NCBI GenBank assembly: GCA_002341315.1
Contig: DDNV01000054.1
Span: 33,299 to 38,985 of the forward strand
Length of the DNA stretch: 5,687 nucleotides
Source: Cellvibrionales bacterium UBA2511
GTDB taxonomy: Bacteria; Pseudomonadota; Gammaproteobacteria; Pseudomonadales; Porticoccaceae
Reading direction: 5' to 3'
Under the pieces are notes generated by a model. The model did not search any database and had not been told where the DNA came from. It saw only the letters and a list, made by a program, of their open reading frames with translations. A program made the translations under genes and the position numbers. Positions 1-5,574 of the stretch are shown here, piece after piece (the stretch's first letter is position 1; each line of letters opens with the position of its first letter).

Positions 1-759
1 CGCATAGGGAACGGCTGAACCACCCGTACGGACCTTGAGTCCGGACAGCTTGCCCGCTGTATTCAGTGCGGTCAGGTCCGAAGCGTGCATACGCGAAATG
101 TCCAGACAACTTACCCGGTGCTGTAAAACAAACTGAACCAGATCAAATTTTCCCTGTGGCTTGAAGACATTGGTTCCACCCTGCCAGACACAATAAAACC
201 TGTGCCTTTTGGAATTGTTGTGTTCGATGGAGGCAAGTCTCAGCAGACGGTCGCCAGCATACTCACTGTGACGGTCCGCCTGGGCGGCAATCTGTGCTTC
301 ACTGAATGGCACGACATTCACATCACCGGTAGTACCTGAGGTTCTGAAGTACAAAACACCGGCAGCAACTATTTGCCCTACGGGGAGAAACGCCGGAGTC
401 GGAGATTCGCCACAACGGCAATCCAGGAATTTATGTGCGTCTGCGGACTCAATCAGCCGGGTCACCGAAACCCTGCGGGCCAGGCTGGTTCGCAATTGCG
501 GGGAATCATGCCCCGGAAGGGTAATAATACTGGCACCTGTTGCCAAAAGAGCAAGACTGATTATCAGGTGATCGACTTCGCTTTCAACACGGATTCCCAC
601 CACTTCTGACGGGCCGAATCCGGCTGCATCGAGGTTTAAAGCGGTTTTTTTGACACAGTCGAAAAGCTCACCGTACGTGAGGGACAGGCTCTCTGAGATA
701 ATGGCCGGATACGCCATTTTATTCGCAGCATGTGCCGCGAGTTTGGCAAAAAAGCCCAT
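1..759 (-). CDS. AMP-binding acyl/aminoacyl-adenylating enzyme, N-terminal 253 residues (runs off the left edge)
   Basis: Not a complete gene: the frame is open from an ATG at 759 to base 1, giving 253 residues of a family usually about 450-550 long. These enzymes activate a carboxylic acid with ATP to an acyl-adenylate and pass it to CoA or a carrier-protein thiol. Visible marks are the LTYGEL start motif (residues 27-32), the AVLKAG-like segment ISLALLATGA (67-76), the phosphate-loop core TSGTTG (140-145) and LKVRTGGSAVP (241-251), matching the GGAPLP-type motif. After TSGTTG the residues are DVNVV, so the usual proline and lysine of the xPKG part are replaced by V147 and N148. An AAGG at 769-772, nine bases ahead of the ATG, supports the start. 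It follows the hydrolase gene after 39 bases on the same strand. Together with the carrier protein it suggests a carrier-loading ligase, which is inference. A stand-alone NRPS-type adenylation domain or an acyl-CoA ligase are alternatives. Confidence 0.85.
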   Translation of the reverse strand, partial: MGFFAKLAAHAANKMAYPAIISESLSLTYGELFDCVKKTALNLDAAGFGPSEVVGIRVESEVDHLIISLALLATGASIITLPGHDSPQLRTSLARRVSVTRLIESADAHKFLDCRCGESPTPAFLPVGQIVAAGVLYFRTSGTTGDVNVVPFSEAQIAAQADRHSEYAGDRLLRLASIEHNNSKRHRFYCVWQGGTNVFKPQGKFDLVQFVLQHRVSCLDISRMHASDLTALNTAGKLSGLKVRTGGSAVPYA

Positions 760-798
760 ATTAAATTACCTTCAAAAAGGAATTTATCCCTAAAAAAA

Positions 799-1779
799 TC
801 AATCACTCCCGGGTAAACCGGCATCGAATAGCGCCCTCTGCAGAACACCACCCAGCTCACCCCGCTCAAGCAGCGGAAATAGCGCGACATGTCCGGCGCC
901 TGGAACCGGAACAAGCCTCACTGACGGGAGGATCGATTCGATCACCCCCGCAGACTCAGCATCTTTAATGCTGTTCTCACCATAAATGATATGCACAGGA
1001 GGCGGTTTCTCGCCCATGCCAAAGTGCTTGAAAAGCCCCGGAGCCCCCTCACCGTCAGCAAATGAATGCCAGCGGTCGTCCTCCGGATTATTCGGGCTGA
1101 CACTGAGACATGCATCGGCCTGCCAGTACAGCGCGGATAAAAGGGCAGGCATTGCCCCGCCACTGGTGCCAACCGTCACAACTCTGCGGTACTCATCAAA
1201 CTTCAACAGGATTTTAAGTGCCGCAAGCGATGATTGCAGATCAGACGTCAGCTCCTGGATGCCCGTTCGATAACCTTTGTGCTTTTCTGTTCGGAGTAAA
1301 ACCACGTCAGCATTGTTTGCATCTATCGATTGCAGAAATACCGGCGTCGGCATCATCATGCGCTGGAAGTTTCCGCTAAAACAGACCACCAATGTTTTGC
1401 CGGCGCGGTCACCACCGGCCTCATAGATAACGACAGCCCGCCCCAGGCGTTTTCGCACAAAAGGGGCAGGCGCATTGTTGCCCGCAGCAAGCAAGTATTG
1501 ATCATGGAGTTTTGCCAGCCAGACTTTCGACAGCTCACGGGTATTAATCGAAATGTATTTTCTGACGACACTGTCTTTTCCGAGAATATTTCTTCGGATT
1601 CTGAAAAAAGCCTGAATGATTTTTTTCCACAACCAGCTATTCCCTTTTCGGGTAATGAACTCACCCCGCAAAGCAGCCAGCTCCAACGGCGTCATCCGGT
1701 TTTCAAGGGTAATATGAAGTTTATTCAGCTGGTTGGGTGACTGACAGCGCGCAGCAAGGCGTTTATACAATTTATTCAC
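799..1779 (-). CDS. alpha/beta hydrolase (serine hydrolase/thioesterase-like), 326 aa
   Basis: Predicted serine hydrolase of the alpha/beta fold. The core begins near residue 128 with the strand KTLVVCFSGN (128-137), followed by the nucleophile elbow VGTSGGAM (203-210) with S206 as likely nucleophile. A late strand VHIIYGENS (262-270) is followed by candidate acid residues E268 or D273, and GAGHVALF (294-301) supplies the likely catalytic H297. The first 120 residues form an additional basic, mostly helical N-terminal region that I do not recognise. No signal peptide or membrane segment is evident, so a cytoplasmic protein is expected. The start used is GTG at 1779, overlapping the carrier-protein gene by eight bases, which points to coupled translation; an internal ATG at 1695 (M29) is an alternative. 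Next to an ACP and an adenylating enzyme, a thioesterase or acyltransferase role on the carrier-bound acyl chain is plausible. The substrate cannot be read from sequence. Confidence 0.85.
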   Translation of the reverse strand: MNKLYKRLAARCQSPNQLNKLHITLENRMTPLELAALRGEFITRKGNSWLWKKIIQAFFRIRRNILGKDSVVRKYISINTRELSKVWLAKLHDQYLLAAGNNAPAPFVRKRLGRAVVIYEAGGDRAGKTLVVCFSGNFQRMMMPTPVFLQSIDANNADVVLLRTEKHKGYRTGIQELTSDLQSSLAALKILLKFDEYRRVVTVGTSGGAMPALLSALYWQADACLSVSPNNPEDDRWHSFADGEGAPGLFKHFGMGEKPPPVHIIYGENSIKDAESAGVIESILPSVRLVPVPGAGHVALFPLLERGELGGVLQRALFDAGLPGSD

Positions 1780-2038
1780 AGTGTCTCACTACAGTATCAA
1801 CCAACCGACCAAGTGTACCCAGACTGTTCAGATCCTCGGGCAAAACAGTCAGTCCCCATTCAGCCTCCAGCCCAATACAGAGCTCCATCGCTGACAGACT
1901 GTCTATTTCCAACTCGGCCAGATCGATATCCCAGACTCCAGCGACAAAATCGCTTTCGGCAACCGTATCCCGAAGGTAAAAAATTCCGGCGTCCTGCAAG
2001 ATAGGAGCAAGCAACTCTCTGATAGCAGTTTTGTTCAT
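1772..2038 (-). CDS. acyl carrier protein (phosphopantetheine-binding), 88 aa
   Basis: Small acidic protein with the carrier-protein fold. The phosphopantetheine site is LEIDSLSAMEL (43-53), with S47 as the serine that would carry the 4'-phosphopantetheine arm. Helix II follows (49-62), and then PEDLNSLGTLGRLVDTV (67-83), typical of the helix III/IV region. Its length of 88 residues is normal for a free-standing ACP. It holds acyl or aminoacyl intermediates as thioesters for partner enzymes. The start chosen is the ATG at 2038, with a weak GGAT about nine bases upstream. An in-frame TTG at 2056 would add six residues but has no better ribosome site. It is the first gene of a minus-strand run, and its stop codon lies inside the start of the hydrolase gene. 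It does not lie among fatty-acid synthesis genes and differs in sequence from housekeeping AcpP, so it is probably a dedicated carrier for the neighbouring ligase. Confidence 0.93.
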   Translation of the reverse strand: MNKTAIRELLAPILQDAGIFYLRDTVAESDFVAGVWDIDLAELEIDSLSAMELCIGLEAEWGLTVLPEDLNSLGTLGRLVDTVVRHCE

Positions 2039-2223
2039 TTCAATATGATCCGGCAATTTGCACCATAACCACCGTTCTATCCCAGCCAGTAATCAAGAAT
2101 CGCAAATTGGAACACGACAGCTGACAATATGAAACATTTGCCGGACAACTTACCCATCAACAAAAATCTGGGCGACAGACCGGCATTTTGCATCGAATCA
2201 AATGCATTTCAGCCACTGACCGG

Positions 2224-2252
2224 TTGCCTACACCGGGTAATCCAATGATAAT
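2224..2252 (+). promoter_or_regulatory. candidate sigma70 promoter for the diguanylate cyclase
   Basis: TTGCCT at 2224-2229 (four of six matches to TTGACA) is followed, after exactly 17 bases, by GATAAT at 2247-2252 (five of six matches to TATAAT). Transcription would start near 2259, leaving a leader of only about 22 bases that contains the ribosome binding site. The spacing and position fit well, but this is pattern matching only. Confidence 0.5.
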
Positions 2253-2270
2253 TTAGCGTATGGCTTAATC

Positions 2271-2275
2271 AGGGG
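2271..2275 (+). promoter_or_regulatory. ribosome binding site that fixes the TTG start of the cyclase
   Basis: AGGGG lies six bases ahead of the TTG at 2282-2284. No ATG or GTG in frame offers a comparable site, and the first membrane segment begins about nine residues after this TTG, which supports it as the true start. Confidence 0.7.
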
Positions 2276-2281
2276 TTTTCT

Positions 2282-3970
2282 TTGAGCATCAAAACACGTT
2301 TCCAACTTCTGACGGCAGCCCTCATCGTTATTTCCTCCCTGTGCGCCTGGCTGCTGTTCCAACAGGTTGCTAAAAATATTATCGAGGAATGGGGACTGCG
2401 CGCCGCCGATATTCAGGTGCGCTACGACAGCACCCGCCTGCTCAAACCGATTGAGCGGGAAATTGCGCTGGCCCGGCAGATGGCCGACTCCCGCGTCATC
2501 CAGAACTGGGCAAAAAACGAGGATGACCCCACACTCACCGCCGAGGCCATCCGCGAGATGGAGAGCTATCGCCGCAACTTTAGTGCGCAAAATTATTTTG
2601 TGGCGCTCAAGCAATCCGGCTCCTATTACTACAACAACGCCGAGGACGAGTTTTCCGGCAAACAGCTTCGCTACACGCTGGACAGTGACAAGCCCGATGA
2701 CGCCTGGTTCTACCAGCTACTCAAACTGAACAAGTCCTTTCACATCAATGTCAATCCGGATACGCAGCTGGGCATTACCCAACTGTGGATTGACGTGCAA
2801 ATGAAAGACGGCGATAACACACTGGGTATTGTCGGCACCGGCCTGCCTCTGGAGGCGTTCCTGGAGGAAATCGTCGATATCGAGCAACCCGGTATCACGA
2901 CCGTGTTTGTGGATCATACAGGCGCCATTCAGTTACACCGCGACCCCGGCATCATTGATTACGCCAGTCTGGTAAAACCGGAAGGCCAGAAAAACACCAT
3001 TGAGTTGCTCTTTGACCAACCACGTGATCAACAGGCCCTCTGGAATACAATGACAACCCTGCGCGAGGTCGGTGGCAAAACCAGTGAGGTAAAAAGCCAG
3101 TTCGTGGTCATTGACGGCAAGCGCTATCTGGCGGGTGTTGTCTACCTGCCTTCTCTGGACTGGTTTGAGCTCACACTACTGGATCTGCAGGAAGTGATTC
3201 CTGTCAGCAGTTTTGCAGCAATGATGTTGCTGTTTACCCTCATTCTGTTGGTCGCCATATTGCTGGTGCACCTGGCGCTGCGAAAGCTGGTTCTGACACC
3301 GGTGGCAGCTCTGGATAACGCCATGCTCAAAGTAAAAAGTGGCGACCTTCGGCCTGCCGATCTGCCGAGCGGGTCGGGAGAAATCGGTCGACTGATCAAC
3401 CATTTTTCCGACATGGCCGAGGCAATTCGCAATCACACGAAGGAACTGGAAACCCGGGTCAAGGACCGCACACAGGCGCTCAACGAACTGACCAAGCTCG
3501 ACCCACTAACCGGCCTGCTCAACCGCCGGGGCATGAACCTCCAGCTGACCCAGGAGATAGACCGTTCACACCGCCAGCAAAACACCTTCGGCATCATCTG
3601 GCTCGACCTCGATCATTTCAAGACTATCAATGATTCCTTCGGACACGCGGTCGGCGACCGTGCGCTGGTCAATGTTGCCGGCCTTCTGAAAGCGGGTATC
3701 AGGCCCTATGATCATGCCGCCCGATGGGGCGGGGACGAATTTCTGGTGCTGCTTTCACCCTGTGATGAAACCACGCTACAGCAGATCGGAGAGCGCCTGC
3801 GGTTGAGCATTGAGCAGACCGGGCTGCTGGAGGGACGAAAAATAACCGTCAGTGTTGGCAGCTGTCTGGCACAACCGGGAGACCAGTTGGAAACACTGCT
3901 GAAATCCGCAGACGATGCACTTTATGAAGCCAAAGCCTCAGGCCGCAACCGTATGATCAAGGCCGGTTGA
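2282..3970 (+). CDS. membrane-bound diguanylate cyclase: Cache-type sensor, HAMP, GGDEF, 562 aa
   Basis: Makes the second messenger cyclic di-GMP from two GTP, probably in response to an extracellular or periplasmic ligand. Order of parts: a first membrane helix (about 9-29), an extracytoplasmic sensor region (about 31-303) with double-Cache character (YFVALKQSGSYYYNN at 105-119, QLWIDVQMKDG at 167-177), a second membrane helix (about 309-333), HAMP (about 334-387), a short coiled linker (388-403), and the GGDEF domain (about 404-560). The GGDEF domain looks fully active: LDLDHFKTIND (441-451) contains the metal-binding aspartate pattern, and RWGGDEF spans 481-487. The product-inhibition site RxxD is present as RPYD (474-477) at the usual spacing, so feedback inhibition is expected. 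No EAL domain is present. The start is TTG, set by AGGGG six bases upstream. The gene stands alone on its strand, divergent from the ACP operon and convergent with the small gene at 4101-4283. The ligand is not deducible. Confidence 0.96.
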   Translation: MSIKTRFQLLTAALIVISSLCAWLLFQQVAKNIIEEWGLRAADIQVRYDSTRLLKPIEREIALARQMADSRVIQNWAKNEDDPTLTAEAIREMESYRRNFSAQNYFVALKQSGSYYYNNAEDEFSGKQLRYTLDSDKPDDAWFYQLLKLNKSFHINVNPDTQLGITQLWIDVQMKDGDNTLGIVGTGLPLEAFLEEIVDIEQPGITTVFVDHTGAIQLHRDPGIIDYASLVKPEGQKNTIELLFDQPRDQQALWNTMTTLREVGGKTSEVKSQFVVIDGKRYLAGVVYLPSLDWFELTLLDLQEVIPVSSFAAMMLLFTLILLVAILLVHLALRKLVLTPVAALDNAMLKVKSGDLRPADLPSGSGEIGRLINHFSDMAEAIRNHTKELETRVKDRTQALNELTKLDPLTGLLNRRGMNLQLTQEIDRSHRQQNTFGIIWLDLDHFKTINDSFGHAVGDRALVNVAGLLKAGIRPYDHAARWGGDEFLVLLSPCDETTLQQIGERLRLSIEQTGLLEGRKITVSVGSCLAQPGDQLETLLKSADDALYEAKASGRNRMIKAG

Positions 3971-4070
3971 CCGGAGAAAGAGGAAGGCGCTGTCGTATGC
4001 GCTTAGCCAATGACAAGATAGCCAGGCAACCGATCTATTAGCAGGCTGGCCTATAGCAATTCATGTGGGG

Positions 4071-4111
4071 CGGGCGTTCTGAACTGAACTGCCCGTCGGA
4101 TTACGCCCGAC
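4071..4111. other. overlapping alternative hairpins between convergent genes
   Basis: The 3' ends of the cyclase (plus) and the small minus-strand gene face each other across 3971-4100. Here CGGGC-GTTC (4071-4079) can pair with GAAC (4086-4089) and GCCCG (4091-4095), with one bulged base and a six-base loop. The same left arm CGGGCGT (4071-4077) can instead pair perfectly with ACGCCCG (4103-4109), which overlaps the stop codon of the small gene. A third stem is GTCGG (4095-4099) with CCGAC (4107-4111). No run of T follows on either strand, so this is not a standard intrinsic terminator, though it may stabilise or end transcripts. Confidence 0.35.
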
Positions 4112-4283
4112 CGTCAGTATTTTCCAGCGCCTTGATTTTCTGATAGATCCCGTCCGCTTCCTCGCTCAATTCCGCATACCTTTGAATATTGCCTGATCGT
4201 TGTGCCTCCATGGCTTGCTGAAGTTTGCTCTGATAGCCCTTCTGCAGCTTTTCCAGCGGATTTTTTCTGAACAGTCCAAACAT
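4101..4283 (-). CDS. small charged helical protein resembling DUF6435, 60 aa
   Basis: A 60-residue protein starting MFGLFRKNPLEKLQKGY, followed by an almost continuous charged helix (about 10-54) with SKLQQAMEAQRSGNIQRYAELSEEA as its core. This pattern, a hydrophobic MFGLF start, a lysine-rich turn, then QRxGxIxxYxxLxEEA, matches what I remember of the DUF6435 family in gammaproteobacteria. No function is known to me. It has no membrane segment or cysteines and may form a helical hairpin or coiled coil. The ATG at 4283 is preferred over the one at 4289 because AAGAG (4291-4295) is seven bases from the former and only one from the latter, and because the family starts with MFGLF. It lies 172 bases downstream of the dehydrogenase on the same strand, far enough that a separate promoter is possible, but none is clear. 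The family assignment is from memory. Confidence 0.82.
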   Translation of the reverse strand: MFGLFRKNPLEKLQKGYQSKLQQAMEAQRSGNIQRYAELSEEADGIYQKIKALENTDGRA

Positions 4284-4290
4284 AGTCATT

Positions 4291-4295
4291 CTCTT
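4291..4295 (-). promoter_or_regulatory. ribosome binding site deciding the start of the DUF6435-like gene
   Basis: AAGAG on the minus strand sits seven bases ahead of the ATG at 4283. The other in-frame ATG, at 4289, would leave only one base of spacing, so the shorter protein is favoured. Confidence 0.5.
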
Positions 4296-4372
4296 GTTGC
4301 AGGGTTCATAACAACCGCGATGGGAAAGCGGCCAGTCATAACTCCTACGATCCGAACGACGTTTTGGACCGG

Positions 4373-4410
4373 TACCCGGTAGAGAATTGGCCTAATCCAA
4401 CCACCGGGTA
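4373..4410. repeat. nested inverted repeat (hairpin) between dehydrogenase and DUF6435-like gene
   Basis: The outer arms TACCCGGT (4373-4380) and ACCGGGTA (4403-4410) are perfect eight-base complements. Inside them TTGG (4387-4390) and CCAA (4397-4400) form a second stem around CCTAAT. The left outer arm also overlaps a separate short palindrome, ACCGG-TAC-CCGGT (4368-4380). The element lies 45 bases past the dehydrogenase stop, in the position of a 3' processing or termination signal. There is no T run after it on the minus strand, so a protein-binding site or RNA-stabilising hairpin is equally possible. Confidence 0.5.
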
Positions 4411-4455
4411 TCGTCCTCGGTTAGCCTCTCGCGTTCCGACATCAGGGCAACTCTG

Positions 4456-5478
4456 TCAGGTTAAGTAGGTTTCCAGACTGAATGCCCGATAGCGCAGCCG
4501 GGGTAATTTCTCGGCAGTGATAAAGCCGGGCGGGGCGTTGATCACATCGGGGATTCGGTTGACCAGTTGGGTACAGGTAGTCATGGCGGTGGGAACAGCC
4601 CCGTTGGACAGTTCAACGTCGGGCTCACCCGCTATTTGCCAGTGGTTCATGTCGGCCTGATTAGGCCGATACACACAACCGGTCATTTCGAACACAAAGC
4701 TCGGCCCTTCACTGGTTCTGATTTCATCGATATCGGTAAAACCCAGAACATGACCAACGGGAACCGTGATTCCCAGGGAGGCGACCGGCAGAGGTTCCGT
4801 CGCCAGTACCGGCCGCGACGTGGTGGTAATCGACAGGGGCGTCAGCCCGGTATCCGCCACCAGTGCATCCAACACATTGCGACCAAAGGTGGGTGGTCGC
4901 GAAGCGGACTCCAGCCACATGTTGAACTGTTCCGGAGTGGTGCCAACCTGTTGCTCGCGAGCCAGTTCGGGGCCGTAATCGTCGACATTCCAGCTGGCCT
5001 GCCCCAGCACTTTGTCTATACGGTGGGTCGTACCCATCAACATACTCACCATATTGAGCCAGTAGCTGTCCTGATGGCCGGAACCCGTCAAAGTCACACC
5101 GGTGCGTTTGGCGATCCCGTCCAGCTCTGTAGTAATTTCGGGTGAGGTTTCCCACGGGTACAGTGCTTCTTCAGACAATGTCACCGCATTTACGCCGTGC
5201 TCGGCACACAGACGGAGCTGCTCCTGTGCATCGGACATATAGCTGTTGACGGCGATAACCGCAATATCGGCTCCACGACTCAACACCTCCGCTGCATCAT
5301 TGCTCACGGCGACTCCCAGCTGACGTCCGAGCCCGGTGAGTTCCCCCAGGTCTTTGCCGACTTTTGCCGGACTACGGGAAATGGCCCCGATAATCTCGAC
5401 CCCCTTGTCGAGCAACATGCGGGTAATGATCGAATTCATTGTCCCGACGCCATAGACCACAGCTTTGATTTTTTTCAT
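4456..5478 (-). CDS. NAD(P)-dependent dehydrogenase, dihydrodipicolinate reductase / 2,4-diaminopentanoate dehydrogenase-like, 340 aa
   Basis: A Rossmann-fold oxidoreductase of the group that includes 2,4-diaminopentanoate dehydrogenase and proteins often labelled dihydrodipicolinate reductase-like. The N-terminal nucleotide-binding part shows KAVVYGVGTMNS (5-16), then EIIGAISRSPAKVGKDLGEL (28-47), a strong family signature, and ADIAVIAVNSY (70-80). Next come GVNAVTLSEEALYPW (95-109) and GSGHQDSYWLNMV (132-144), where relatives usually carry a GTGVNPG-like loop. The C-terminal stretch IPDVINAPPGFITAEKLP (309-326) is also typical. Expected role: cytoplasmic reduction or oxidative deamination of an amino- or oxo-acid; the substrate is unknown. 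The third glycine of GxGxxG is an asparagine (N15). The ATG at 5478 is chosen over an upstream GTG-type start at 5544 because of GAGGGTGG just ahead of it and because the fold begins directly after it. No lysine-, DAP- or ornithine-pathway partner is visible nearby. Confidence 0.88.
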   Translation of the reverse strand: MKKIKAVVYGVGTMNSIITRMLLDKGVEIIGAISRSPAKVGKDLGELTGLGRQLGVAVSNDAAEVLSRGADIAVIAVNSYMSDAQEQLRLCAEHGVNAVTLSEEALYPWETSPEITTELDGIAKRTGVTLTGSGHQDSYWLNMVSMLMGTTHRIDKVLGQASWNVDDYGPELAREQQVGTTPEQFNMWLESASRPPTFGRNVLDALVADTGLTPLSITTTSRPVLATEPLPVASLGITVPVGHVLGFTDIDEIRTSEGPSFVFEMTGCVYRPNQADMNHWQIAGEPDVELSNGAVPTAMTTCTQLVNRIPDVINAPPGFITAEKLPRLRYRAFSLETYLT

Positions 5479-5483
5479 GGATA

Positions 5484-5491
5484 CCACCCTC
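5484..5491 (-). promoter_or_regulatory. ribosome binding site of the dehydrogenase gene
   Basis: GAGGGTGG on the minus strand precedes the ATG at 5478, with its GAGG core nine bases away. It is the strongest ribosome site in the window and rules against the 22-residue N-terminal extension starting at 5544. Confidence 0.7.
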
Positions 5492-5544
5492 TCGTTATTA
5501 TCGTGTTCAGTTACATCGGTCTGTAGTCGACATAACAGTGCCAC

Positions 5545-5574
5545 AGTATAGGCAAGCTCAAGAGCAGATGGTAA
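5545..5574 (-). promoter_or_regulatory. candidate sigma70 promoter for the dehydrogenase gene
   Basis: On the minus strand TTACCA (5569-5574, four of six matches to TTGACA) is separated by 18 bases from TATACT (5545-5550, five of six matches to TATAAT). Transcription would start near 5538, giving a leader of about 60 bases before the ATG at 5478. The -10 box lies at the upstream in-frame start codon at 5544, further evidence that the longer reading is not translated. Confidence 0.5.

Larger units (their letters stand above)
2039..2281. promoter_or_regulatory. divergent intergenic region between the ACP operon and the diguanylate cyclase gene
   Basis: This 243-base gap must hold the signals for both outward-reading units. 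The plus-strand promoter is described separately. For the minus-strand ACP operon I found no convincing sigma70 promoter: a TTGTCA at 2122-2127 resembles a -35 box, but the hexamer 17 bases further on is poor. A perfect short inverted repeat, TGCAT-N8-ATGCA, lies at 2189-2206, upstream of the cyclase -35, and could be an operator, although arms of five bases occur by chance. No gene or structured RNA is seen. Confidence 0.4.

Noticed and set aside
1330..1740. 136-residue open frame on the plus strand
   Set aside because: Antisense to the alpha/beta hydrolase, with no motif and no ribosome site that I can see.
1..2038. Idea that the left module belongs to an exosortase/PEP-CTERM-associated ACP-hydrolase-ligase set
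   Set aside because: Those loci also pair carrier proteins, hydrolases and ligases, but nothing here shows an exosortase, a PEP-CTERM protein or specific sequence likeness, so it remains unsupported.
41..2155. Near-repeats of CCGGACAACTTACCC at 41-55, 102-116 and 2141-2155
   Set aside because: The 102-116 and 2141-2155 copies differ at one base of 15. In a 5.7 kb window about two exact 12-base repeats are expected by chance on both strands, and two of the copies lie in coding sequence of the ligase, so this is not significant.
2228..2614. 128-residue open frame on the minus strand covering the start of the cyclase
   Set aside because: It would overlap the cyclase promoter and first membrane helix, and its protein has no family features.
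3963..3974. CCGG-TTGA-CCGG palindrome at the cyclase stop codon, considered as a terminator
   Set aside because: The stem is only four to five pairs with a tiny loop and no T run follows; it is too weak to call.
3987..4002. GCGC...GCGC hairpin after the cyclase gene, considered as a terminator
   Set aside because: Four pairs only, followed by no T run.
4567..5145. 192-residue open frame on the plus strand
   Set aside because: It lies entirely antisense to the well-supported dehydrogenase, has no recognisable domain and is low in helix- or strand-forming pattern, so it is a shadow frame.
5479..5544. 22-residue N-terminal extension of the dehydrogenase from the start at 5544
   Set aside because: The strong ribosome site at 5484-5491 and the Rossmann strand right after the ATG at 5478 favour the shorter form, and the candidate -10 box overlaps the upstream start.
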